From Akebia trifoliata (lineage: Eukaryota; Streptophyta; Magnoliopsida; Ranunculales; Lardizabalaceae), in NCBI GenBank assembly GCA_017979445.1, contig CM030706.1, forward strand, positions 24,468,281 to 24,532,280: a DNA stretch of 64,000 nucleotides, in the 5' to 3' direction. The notes under the pieces were generated by a model that was not told where the DNA came from, searched no databases, and saw only the letters and a program-made list of their open reading frames with translations. Position numbers and translations under genes: made by a program. This document shows, piece after piece, positions 33,774-44,600 of the stretch (within the stretch, counting starts at the first letter, position 1; each line of letters begins with the position of its first letter).

Positions 33774-36700
33774 CGCCAAACGTTAACACAAATCCCGAGG
33801 TCAAACCTCGAAGTCTAGACAATTTCCTATTCTTATGTTAGCGTTTCACGAAACTTAGAAGCAAAGAAAAACTGATAAGCCAATAACCAAATAAATCATA
33901 TATATAAAAGGTATCAAAATATATAAAATGCGGAAGACAGTAAACTACGAATATCGTAGAATTTGATCAGAATTACACAAAAAAATGGAAATATACAGGA
34001 GTACAAAAATTTTCGCACTCTAACATAGACCTAGCACTCGGTCCCAAAATAACATATACCTCTCATAGGATGAACATACTCTTAGTAGAAGTAGTCATGA
34101 TGCTCACCGGGTAACGGACTCTGGTCGTCGATATGACCCACCGGATAGCCCTCACTAGACGACTTTACGACTGTCTCTCTGACTGTAGGCTTTAAAGCTA
34201 AAAAAAATAGAAGTAAATGGTGAGTAACAATAGTTACCCAATAGGTCCACAATAGTTACTTCACCTAGCATGGACAAATAAGCATATTGAATAATTTCAA
34301 TATATGCAAGTTTTACTATTAAATCTACGGTTAACTGGTACATATAACAAGGGATAAACAACTAAATAATTTAAAGATTCACATGGCATCAATCATCAGT
34401 AGTCACTATATATTTTCATTTTTATACAAATAATTTGACAACATTGAAATGACAAACATACTTTGTAGTTTATAATTCAAAATATAACAACAGATACATA
34501 ATACAAAATGGTGGAGTAGTGGAATTAGAGAGTTGGAATTCACGATTAGATTGCTCCCAATCGGGACATGATGTTACAACATAAATCTGACTTTTAATTC
34601 CTTATTTTGTGGTCGGTTGCTGCTCTTATCACACTAGTAACCATTTATCCGACTCAGGCGGGCCATTTGACGTGACTGTAAGCAATGGGTCTCTTTTCGA
34701 TGTGTCAGAAAGTTCGACTACTACTAGATTGTTAGTGATCACTGACTAATCATTTTCTTCTATGTCTATCAGGCGTGCATGTGATTCCCAAAGTAAACAC
34801 TCCATTCGTAAATGGCCACCTGTACAATATATGTTCACTGGTAAAAATAGAAGGGAATGAACCCAGATTCCAGTTGTGACTCTACTGTCATACGCGTCCC
34901 AAACCACGTATGAGCTTGGTGGTCCCTACCGTACATCCTAGGATAGTACACCACTCCGGATGATATGATGCACTATCCCTTTAGGCATTCACAGACTCTT
35001 TAACAATTTACAAAATAGCTACTTATATATATATATATATATATATATATCATTTTTATTTGAAAACAAAAAAGAAATTGACAAAACAGGATTGAGAATA
35101 GATATCCAATTTCATACAATGTAATGGTGACTACCCGGCCTAAAATAAATAATAGTACTCGGAGCCTCTACACCAACATAAATTTAAAAAAACATGCAAC
35201 CCTTTCATTATCCCTGGATATCCCTTCACCAACCTACACATAACATACAATGTAAAATGCAGACACACCTCTTGGTGTGATTCTGACATTTTACTGATTC
35301 ATCCCTTTCCATTCTACCGTATTTCTACTTCTTGATTTTTCAAACCAAATATTTCTTTTTTTAAGCTTGCAAACTCACTTTAATAATTCGATCGAAAAAT
35401 TATCCAATTTCGTTAAAATAGGGTCCCAATAGGTATGCGAAGGCAAACTGCCAAAATTGAAAAAAATTGATGAAATTTTGGCTAAGTGTCGGAAACTTGA
35501 TTTTTTTAAAATTTTCAAAATTGAAAATGGGTTTTTGTAAATGAAAGCCCTCGACAACATGAGAATGGCCATGTAATTTTGTAACCTAACTCAATGTAAT
35601 GCAAAAGATATCACACAAATTATTGAAACATTCCCACTGTGATAAAATTTTATTTATTTTTTTCCCGACTCATTTGAAAGAGTTACGGGGCTCATAAGTA
35701 GTTGTTTTGGCATGTTAAAATCATGAGGAATCCAAAATAAAATATCAGAAAAAAATTTCAGACAACTTTTGGTTTTCACGATGACTCACGGTGGCACTGT
35801 GACTGAAGCACGGCGGCTCACGGTGGCACCGTGAAGGTTCACGATGGAACTGTCAGAATATCGAAAATTCATGAATTTTTATATTTTTTTCTTCATTTCT
35901 TCAAGTTTTTCACTCGTTTTCAATTCTAGTAACCCACCCACTGATCTAATATCCAAATCATGATAAAATACATCAAATACCTTAGTTTTAATCATGAATT
36001 TGAAACAGTTACAACAATGTTCTACAATTTTCAAAATACATTGAAACATCTCTAAATGCAATTTTCTCGAAATCTACGGCTACTAATAAGAGTTGAGAGT
36101 CCCTTACTTGGTTTGTAATTGTCGAATATGTGAAGCTAGCACGGAGGTTCAAGTGAGACCGCAATGAGCTCGGAATTTGGTGAACTTGGGTGTCAATGGT
36201 CGAGTTGATCGTGAAACCCTCTTTGAAAGTGGTCTTCCCCTTTTCAATGGCGATGGACGACTCTTCCTTGATTTGGATGAGACTCTCTAGTGGGTATAGA
36301 TGAACTTACTTGCTGATTTTTGTGAGAAACACGAAAAAGAAAGGAAATTGAAGGCTAAATACATTGAAGGTGTGGAGTTCGTCGATGCCGACGACTTTCT
36401 CTCCTTCACCGATGATCAACTCGGACTCGCTTGCAATAGATCTTGATGGGAATGGTTGAAACCCTAGGCTTGGAGAATGGGCTGATTCTTTGTGAGTTGG
36501 AGAGGAGAAAGTGAATAAAAGAATGAGTTGGTTCTTTTTATAATAAAAGTTGGAGGCATTTTTGTATTTTTCCTTCGTTTCTATTTTCGACAAAATCTTA
36601 ACCATTCGAACTCGAAAAATGACATATGAATATTCCATTTTGAATAATTTTTCGTTGTAGGCCTCATGGTGTGGTTAAATTTTTTTTATTCTTCTTCTAT

Positions 36701-36958
36701 CGAAAATTCACTATTTTGGATCCCACTTAACATGGAATTCGAGGATTTTATAATTTTCTCATCCGAACTTAAATTTGAATGTTTTTAGAAGCTAAAGTAT
36801 ATATTTTGATCATTTTGAACCTAATGACGGAGTCAAAATTCGTTAAAAATAAACGAACTAAAATTTCAGTATTCTACCTTAAGTATTTCTTTTAGAATTT
36901 TATCGAAATTCATAATTAGATTTCCTCGAGATACAAATTAAAAACTCAGGGTGTTACA
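33774..36958. mobile_element. Solo LTR D3 (3.2 kb) with perfect target duplication
   Basis: 3185 bp, TGTGGCGCCCCG...CAGGGTGTTACA, bounded by ATTAT at 33769-33773 and 36959-36963. It is the longest of the three related solo LTRs. A GC-richer block with ACGGTGGCACTGTGA-type repeats lies near 35775-35860, and a (TA)n run at about 35020-35050. On the minus strand the ends read TGTAACACCC...GGGGCGCCACA, the usual look of Tekay/Del LTRs, so minus is the likely sense strand. Confidence 0.88.
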
Positions 36959-36984
36959 ATTATTGAAAAGTCTCAAGCTATTAT

Positions 36985-38169
36985 CTATCACACATGAACT
37001 TGTGAATGTATCCTCACTATCTAGTGTAGAATTTATTAATGAACTTTTAATATACTTTCTTCAAATTGTTATGAATTGTTAAGGATGGAGAATAGTGCAT
37101 TCATTAGCCTTTGTCGTTTATTTCAAGATTGATGATGACTTTAAGATAGTCAACATGTTAGAGTATGATTGCAATATTTTTTATTATAATAAATAATAAT
37201 TGTATGTATCGAACAATTAAAAATCGATTCCAACATTCATTGCAAACCATCCACAAATACTTTTATAGAGTGTTAATTGCAATGTTACACTTTTCAAAAG
37301 AAATGATTACTGTTCCATTTCTTGAAGGACTCATTGAGGAAATTAGAAGTCACTAGCGTCTTAAACAAAATATACAAGGTACATTTTCATATTAGGGGTT
37401 ACATAATAATTATATACATGTCATAAAAAAACTAACATAGATGTTATTAAATTGTGAAGGGAGTAATTGGTGCGATAGGTAGAACACTCATCCACGTGTG
37501 TATTCTAATAGATAAACAAATACCTTATAGAGAAAAAAAGAGATTCGATTACTATCAAAATTTCATGACTATTTGTAATTTTGATATGATTTTCACGTAA
37601 GTCCAAGTCAGATTGGAAAGAGTAACACATAATTCACGAATCCTATTATAAACCATTTGTGACCCTACAAATAGATTGCAAATACCTTTACCTAGTAAAA
37701 AGTCATTATTTATTTTATATTATTAATAGTATTTACATGTTATAAGCTTAATGTGATGTTATTTTTATTTTGATGTAGATAAATATTATCTTATTGATGC
37801 TGCATATATATACACACACGTGGGTTCATGACACTATATCGTAATGTTCGATATTGGTTGTCTGATTTTCATCGTGGTAGAACTAGGGGTAAAGAAGAGA
37901 TATTCAACCATTTACATGTCAAGTTAATGAATGTAATAGAAAGATCTTTCAGAGTTCTAAAGGTGCGCTTCCTAATTTTAGGAAGGATGATATCATTTAC
38001 TTTTCCAACAAAGAAGAATATAGTAATTGCATCCATAGCAATCCATAATTTTCTTCATAGGACTTCGATGACGAATGAACTATTCGAAAAATTTAAAAAT
38101 GATGAAGTCCTTCTAAATACGATTTACGATGGAGATGACTTTCACAAGATTGATCGATTATATAGGTAA
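36985..38169 (+). pseudogene. PIF/Harbinger transposase remnant (HARBI1-like)
   Basis: Three parts in order. First comes MENSAFISLCRLFQD (near 37086-37130). The frame 37165-37356 follows, with NRFQHSLQTIHKYF and AMLHFSKEM, the DNA-binding N-terminal half. After a gap of about 420 bp comes KYYLIDAAY (near 37780), and then the frame 37828-38169 with RYWLSDFHRGRTRGKEEIFN (last catalytic Asp/Glu region), VIERSFRVLKVRF and IVIASIAIHNFL. The middle portion that should hold the first catalytic acids (an LDGTHI-like motif) is not found, so the enzyme is inactive. A splice acceptor-like GATGTAG precedes KYYLIDA. Confidence 0.85.
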
Positions 38170-38464
38170 AATGAATATGCGTTCATGATTGGTTTACACG
38201 GTCAAATTGTGAATCAACTTACTAATGCAAATCTTTGAATTTATGTGAATTATGTTACTTGAATTTATATTTAAACATTTTGTATGATGTGGATGTATCT
38301 TTATTTTCTTGTTTGTTTATTATAAAAATACATGGATGTGAGTCATTGCAATCATTTGAAACTCAACAATGCAAATATTTGAATTTATGTCGATGTATAT
38401 TTATTTTCTTATTTGTTTTATGCTTATTACTTGTTTTATTTGTTATATTATATTGTCTATTTAG

Positions 38465-38840
38465 ATGGATGTAAAAATCTCATGTGCATGTGGTGAATGT
38501 CCTTGCCAAGTTTGTACATCAAGAACTTCAAAAAATCCAAATTGTTTGTATCTAAAATGTCAAAATGCAGTAACTTTATAATTTTTTTGATGATATTTTA
38601 TAAAATTATTTGAAATCATGTGTCAATATCTAAAATGTAATATTTATTTGTTTGTTTATTTCAGATTGAAAATAACAAGGACATGGGATTTTAGATTTGG
38701 TTGAATGAATTGTGATGGTGTAAATGTGGATGTGGACCATACAAACTATTAACAACTGCATCCAACAAAAGTGGTAACAAATGATAGAGATTTTATTGTT
38801 GTCCTAAATCAATAGTAGAATATTAGTTAAAGATGGTATA
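38465..38840 (+). pseudogene. Pair of GRF-type zinc fingers, decayed
   Basis: A short frame from ATG at 38465 reads SCACGECPCQVCTSRTSKNP and LYLKCQNA, then stops. After about 90 bp of AT-rich sequence ending in TTTATTTCAG it resumes near 38664 with IWLNEL and CKCGCGPYKLLTTAS, then RFYCCPKS near 38790. The C.C....T..NP..FY.CP pattern is that of GRF zinc fingers, here two in a row split by an apparent intron. Stop codons at 38690s and 38780s disable it. Ownership by the PIF element or by a host gene is open. Confidence 0.55.
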
Positions 38841-39551
38841 ACACAAAAATCATATACGTAAATGTTATAGTATGAATTAATACATTTAGTTTTTACGTTA
38901 TTTTTATTACATTTAGTAAAAAAATGGTTGTGACTTATTCACGTGGTATGGGAGCTGAATGTTATTTCATTAACTAACGTGAAGGAAGAGGAAGAAAAAA
39001 TTGAGTGTAAAAACAAAGAGAATAAGGAAATTTTGACCAACATGTAAACCTATGTAAAAATTTGAAAAAAAAAATTAGATCTACAAAAGGATGAATAGAA
39101 TTTTATGTAATTCAAAATTTAGGTATAATAAATTATGTTTGTAATTTAAAATATCAAATTAGTATTTATTTTACATGTATACTATTTTTATTATGTGTGA
39201 TGTGAAGTAGTAGTTAAAATAGTCAAACAGTCAGTATTATGTAATTACAACGCTTGAAAATGAGCAATATGATCAATTTATCAACTTTCAATAGTAACTA
39301 ACAAAAAATATTATGTGATTACAACGCTTAATTTTAATCAATTCAGTACAATTCAGACAGGTAAACAGAAAGCAACTCCAATACTTAAATTTAACGTTTA
39401 TGCAATTTCAGCAATTATAATCTTTTAGCACTTCACTTGTTCAGTTTAACAAACGTCTCGTAGGTGTGTTAATGGGCTGGTTCCATATATACTTAGAATT
39501 AGACAATTTTTTCTTGAATGAGGAAAAAAATATGAGAATCCAATTAAATTG
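38841..39551. other. AT-rich stretch without recognisable genes
   Basis: I see no coding frame, RNA gene or terminal repeat here. A sequence TATTATGTnATTACAACGCTT occurs twice (about 39234 and 39310), a minor direct repeat. It probably includes the lost right end of the PIF element. Confidence 0.4.
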
Positions 39552-39573
39552 ATATATATATATATATATATAT

Positions 39574-39953
39574 GGGAAATGTTCAGCACCCTAAGTTTTA
39601 CCACACACTTTAACAAACGTTTTTTGTCCTACATGAGTTAGAAGTTTTGGAATGGGCTGATTTTTGGTGAGGATGATCTCTATGATTAGAAGATCATCCT
39701 CCCCAAAAATCAGCCCATTCCGAAATGTTTAGCCCCATGTTTACATGTTGAAAAATCGTGGACCGTCCATTTTTTGTAAATCATTTTTGATGGGGTTAGA
39801 AGTTTTGGAATGAGCTGATTTTTGGTGAGGATGATCTCCTCACCATAGAGATCATCCTCACCAAAAATCAGCCCATTTCGAAATTTCTAACCCATGTAAG
39901 ACAAAACACGTTTGTTAAAGTGTGTGGTAAAACTTAGGGTGCCGAACGGACCC
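39574..39953. mobile_element. Hairpin MITE 1 in (TA)n
   Basis: 380 bp, GGGAAATGTTCAGCACCC...GGGTGCCGAACGGACCC, with terminal inverted repeats of about 45 bp (the inner 30 bases, CTAAGTTTTACCACACACTTTAACAAACG, match in inverse form; only part is quoted in the next words: ends TTAACAAACG). Inside are two further hairpins, each built on GGAATGGGCTGATTTTTGG and its complement. It is flanked by (TA)n at 39552-39573 and 39954-39966. No coding capacity. Confidence 0.82.
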
Positions 39954-39968
39954 TATATATATATATGT

Positions 39969-40334
39969 GGGAAATGTTCAGCAACAAACATTTTGGCAAA
40001 ACATTTTTCAAAACATGGGTTAGAGGTTTTGGAATGGGCTGAATTTTGGTGAGAATGATCTCTATGGTGAGGAGATCATCCTCACAAAAAATCAGCCCAT
40101 TCCAAAACTTCTAACCCCATAAAAAATGGTATACAAAAAATGGACGGTCCATGATTTTTCAACTTGTAAACTGGGGCTAGAAGTTTTGGAATGGGCTGAT
40201 TTTTGGTGAGGATGATCTCCTCATCGTAGAGATCATCCTCACCAAAAATCAGCCCATTCCAAGACCTCTAACCAATGTTTTGAAAAATGTTTTGCCAAAA
40301 TGTTTGTCAAAATGTTTGTTGCTGAACATTTCCC
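39969..40334. mobile_element. Hairpin MITE 2 in (TA)n
   Basis: 366 bp with perfect terminal inverted repeats GGGAAATGTTCAGCAACAAA, extending to about 27 bp. The same two internal hairpins as MITE 1 are present, but the outer arms differ (ACATTTTGGCAAAACATTTT instead of the CCACACACTTTAAC arm). It is flanked by (AT)n on both sides, so it belongs to a second subfamily sharing the core. Confidence 0.82.
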
Positions 40335-40359
40335 ATATATATATATATATATATATATA

Positions 40360-40740
40360 GGGAAATGTTCAGCACCCTAAGTTTTACCACACACTTTAAC
40401 AAACGTTTTTTGTCCTACATGGGTTAGAAGTTTTGGAATGAGCTCATTTTTTGTGAGGATGATCTCTATGATTAGAAGATCATCCTCCCCAAAAATCAGC
40501 CCATTCCGAAATGTTTAGCCCCATGTTTACACGTTGAAAAATCGTGGACCGTCCATTTTTTGTAAATCAATTTTGACGGGGTTAGAAGTTTTGGAATGAG
40601 CTGATTTTTGGTGAGGATGATCTCCTCACCATAGAGATCATCCTCACCAAAAATCAGCTCATTCCGAAACTTCTAACTCATATAAGACAAAACGCGTTTG
40701 TTAAATTGTGTGGTAAAACTTAGGGTGCCGAACGGGACCC
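40360..40740. mobile_element. Hairpin MITE 3 in (TA)n
   Basis: 381 bp, nearly identical to MITE 1 over its whole length, with the same arms and the same asymmetric ends (GGGAAATGTTCAG against GGGTCCCGTTCGG). It is flanked by (AT)n at 40335-40359 and 40741-40760. The closeness to MITE 1 suggests a recent local copy, either by transposition or by tandem duplication of a two-element block. Confidence 0.82.
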
Positions 40741-40761
40741 ATATATATATATATATATATG

Positions 40762-41207
40762 TCCCGTTCAGCACCAAACATTTTGGCCAACATTTTAGCC
40801 AACCGTTTTTGTCCTACATGAGTTAGAAATTTTGGAATGGGCTGATTTTTGACGAGGATGATCTCCAAACATTTTGGCCAACATTTTAGCCAATCATTTT
40901 TGTCCTACATGGGTTAGAAATTTTGGAATAGGCTGATTTTTGGTGAGGATGATAGAGATCATCCTCACCAAAAATCAGCCCATTCCAAAACTTCTAGCCT
41001 CATGTTTACAAGTTGAAAAATTGTGGACCATCAATTTTTTGTAAACCATTTTTAATGGGGTTAGAAGTTTTGGAATGGGCTGATTTTTGGTGATGATGAT
41101 CTCCTCACCGTAGAGATTATCCTCACCAAAAATCAGCCCATTCCAAAACTTCTAACCCATATTTTGAAAAATGTTTTGTCAAAATGTTTGTTGGTGAACA
41201 TTTCCCC
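40762..41207. mobile_element. Hairpin MITE 4 in (TA)n, with internal duplication
   Basis: 446 bp, of the MITE 2 type (ends TCCCGTTCAGCACCAAACA and TGTTTGTTGGTGAACATTTC). An internal duplication of about 90 bp (ACATTTTGGCCAACATTTTAG at 40778 and again at 40868) accounts for its greater length. One of the hairpin loops is shortened to GATGATAGAGATCATC near 40950. It is followed by (TA)n-like TATATATAGATATATATA. Confidence 0.78.
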
Positions 41208-41672
41208 ATATATATAGATATATATAAATGTAAAATATCTAACTTGTAATTCCTCATGTGATGGTTAAGATCAAAAATGAATTTATAAGTAAACTCTTAA
41301 GAATAAAATCCTAGAAAATTAAGATGTGAAAAACTTATTTGTTGTTAAAATTGAATAAGAATGTGAAAAATGAATGGATATTCACTTACAAAAAAGATAA
41401 AATAAAATAAAATAAGACTACATGTTATTTATATTTTAAATTTTACTTAACTTCCATATATCATTAGTTAAAAATTTAATTAAACTATAATTTTATTTTT
41501 AGTTAAAACTTAATTAAACAATTAATTTAATTATAAATATTATAAATAAAATAAATTTATTAGTCGGATACCTCAATCGCTTTACTATAGTGAAATAAAT
41601 TTACTACAAAGCCAGTGAAGCTAAATAAACTTTAATTAACATTTCCTGATCAAATACAAAGAGGTAGAACAA
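41208..41672. other. AT-rich flank 3' of the Aux/IAA gene
   Basis: No gene or repeat with clear ends. It is the downstream flank of the minus-strand Aux/IAA gene, so its polyadenylation signals should lie here. AATAAA-type words are frequent in the AT-rich sequence and cannot be singled out. Confidence 0.4.
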
Positions 41673-44600
41673 TTAGGGAAAGGCAGCCTCATTATTCTGT
41701 GCTATCTTCAATCGCTTCACGTCGTCTACAAACACCCTGATCAAATTCAACCAATTGTTTATAACCAACAAATGAATTATTTTTTTGGACAAATATTTTG
41801 AAAGCATTTAAAAGGTCTTAGTGAGGCCTCAAGCTAAAGTACCACTTAGGCTAGATTTTTCCTTAACACATTCTCCCCTAAAATTGAATATGGATCACGT
41901 TCGTTGGGAGCAAAAAAACTTGTCCTATATGCGTTAAAAGTTTTGGATTAGGCATTGTTATAAGATCCTAACTCAGTCTAGATTTAATCAGATAGGAAAA
42001 TTTTCGACACAACCCTACTTTTGCATACTCTAGATTAAGGCTTTAATCCTTGTTTTTCTTGTTGTGGGTCATATTAAAGGGGTTAGTATGCCATCCGGCC
42101 CAATTGAAAGACCTAAAACCATCAATCCGTTTTTAAAGAAGTAAAACATTAGTCCCAAACTAGGTGTGTTAACCCAACCGAATCGGAACCAAAAACCGCT
42201 GTTCTGGATCCATATTTTCTATATCTGAATAGATCCTAAAAAGAACCGAACCGAATAGGAATTGTAACTGATTGGTTCTAGGTACCCATGCACCCGCAAG
42301 TATCCAGAATTGATTTATTTTTCATATTTTAAATGGTTGAAGGGTTTCATACCTCTAGTACACTGTCAATGTGAAAAATGTGATTGTTATTTCAAGTCAC
42401 TTTAGCATTTTTCATTTTAATTATTTTAATGAATAATCTAATTGAACCAAAATCTGATCATTGTTGGCTAAATTTGACAATTTTTTTGACAAAATGATTC
42501 ATAATATTAATTTTACATTGAAAACATCCTATGTTCAAGATTTTCAATCATGGCCTCAGCAGTGAAGAAGCCAATCAATGTCCAATTTTGATGGAACGTC
42601 GATGATAGAAATGGGGTCCAATGTATTGGTTTTAAGTTACGATCATTAACGTAACTAGCAGATTCGCCCATTCATTTGAGATTCCTATATAGAATAACTG
42701 AAATTCAAATTCCGAAGTATAGGAGATATAATTACCATTGGAGGGGGAAGAAGAACTTACTTCCATGGGACATCACCAACAATTCTCCAATCCCCATTTG
42801 TGTCTTTATAAAACAAGGAAAAATCTGACCCAGCCTGGAACAATCTTAACCCGGACAAGCAATGTCTACCTGAATAAGAACAATCAATCAAACCTTCATT
42901 CCTCCATTTATCTTTAAGTAATTAAGAATAATTGAAGTTTAACTAAAGCTCTTAATAGTTACCAAACATGTCTTCAAGTTGGAGAGCTAGGCTGGAGTAC
43001 CCGGCATGATCAAGGATGCAGACTTTTCGGCCCACAACCACCCCTTCCATGTTAACCTTCACGTAAGCCCAACGCTCTTTGCTTTGCACTCCTTCAGTCT
43101 CATCATCACAGTTTGGATGGATCATCATCGGATGGTCCACGTTCGAGTTTTCCATATACGAGTTCATCTGTGGCCAAGCCATAAGCTCGCCATACTCTCC
43201 TGGGCTTACTACTATAGTTAAGTTACAACATTGCAACTATTATTAATACATTGCGTGAAAATTTAGACTCAGTCTTGGTCAATTTGAGTCGCTATCAGAC
43301 TAATATGAAGGGTGTCAATGGGTATCTAGTTATTCAATTGTCCAATGTATTATCTTCGAAATCGAATAGTTGATTTTTGGGCCAGCCATCATGGACTCAT
43401 CAGTTCTGAGTAGTCATCTTAGTAACCCAATAGTGACTTTGTTTACAATTTACATTAAGTAGTCTAATTAAATATTAATCAATGAGGTATCTAGCTAGCT
43501 AGAAGCAAATGTACTTTAACGAAAATTAGAATTTAAAGAGAATGTGTAGTTTTTGTTTGCCTTTTTTTTTTTAATATATATTTCCTATTCATTCTCAATC
43601 TCAATTATAAATAAAGACTCCAGATCCTAATTTTCTCCTAGAAAATTTGATTTGGTTGAAGAATTCATTGCTGTTATCATCTATCTCATTGGCTACTCAT
43701 TGAGTAACGAGTATTTGAAGAATTCCGAGGCCTTCATACCAAAATTCAAAATTGAATAAGAGTTGGAACTAATGTTAATTTTATTTTGATTAAACTTCTA
43801 GGTTTTTTTTTCTTTGACGGGCCACAATTACCAATAACCCTAGCACTTATTCAGCAGTTAAATATGACCACTTTCATGTGAAGGGGCATATAGAGACTCG
43901 AAAGTATGACTTAGGGAGCAAATCCAATGGCCCTTATCATCTCAGCTAACCCGTGGGGGTCAAAAACTTTTGGGTATCTAGAACCAACCTATTGACACCC
44001 CCAAAATGTAGTTCACTTTGAATTGGGTGGGCCGCTTTCATAAGTAAATCGTAAACTTATATTGCCACACCAACATTTTTATGACATATCAATGGATAAA
44101 ATTATATATCACACCCAAAAAATATATACACACCAAACATTTCTTGACCGAGGAAAAAACTTATAATCAGTTCCTTTGAAGATAACTTCCCATTTCTTCC
44201 TAGATCGCTCTCCTAGTATTTTGTCCAGTCCCTTTGATTAGAGGCTCTCACTGAGCTTTTCTCACATAACATGATTAGAAATCCAAATCGAAAAGGTCAC
44301 TAATAAAATAAAATATTTATCTGCCCCCCCAAACACCATATTTAATTCCATTAATAAAAATTTTATTTTCACTCCACACATCATATTTAATTGGGAAAAT
44401 TACCATTTCGTGAGTTGAATATGACCAAATACCAAGTCCGGTACACTGTTCATTTTAATTCCCAAAACCTGTTTTCGAGTGAGTTCGCTGGAAGGTATTC
44501 ACTTTTAAAGTAACGATCTCACTGATAAAAAGTGACAAACTCGTTGATAATAATTACCAGCGATCTAGCCACTAAAGATGTTTTTCTTCCAATTTACCAA

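Larger units (their letters stand above)
30230..38170 (+). mobile_element. Decayed PIF/Harbinger transposon split by two solo LTRs
   Basis: Two parts of a PIF/Harbinger element lie in the expected order: a Myb/SANT-like ORF1 end (about 30255-30454) and a HARBI1-like transposase (about 36985-38169). Removing the solo LTRs at 30540-33527 and 33774-36958 would leave about 1.8 kb between 30230 and 38170. Terminal inverted repeats were not found: the left end is lost to element C and the right end lies somewhere in AT-rich DNA after 38170. Confidence 0.65.

Noticed and set aside
37381..37740. A further transposase exon between the two PIF halves
   Set aside because: I read all three plus frames by eye and found no LDGTHI-like or DxxxR-like motif; only AT-rich non-coding sequence.
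39574..41207. MicroRNA precursor reading of the perfect hairpins
   Set aside because: The hairpins are symmetric parts of MITEs and occur in eight or so copies here. They could feed small RNAs, but nothing marks a specific miRNA gene.
42140..42310. AACCGAACCGAA-rich stretch in intron 3 of the Aux/IAA gene as a functional site
   Set aside because: It looks like part of a dispersed repeat, but no terminal repeats or duplication could be fixed, so it is not called.
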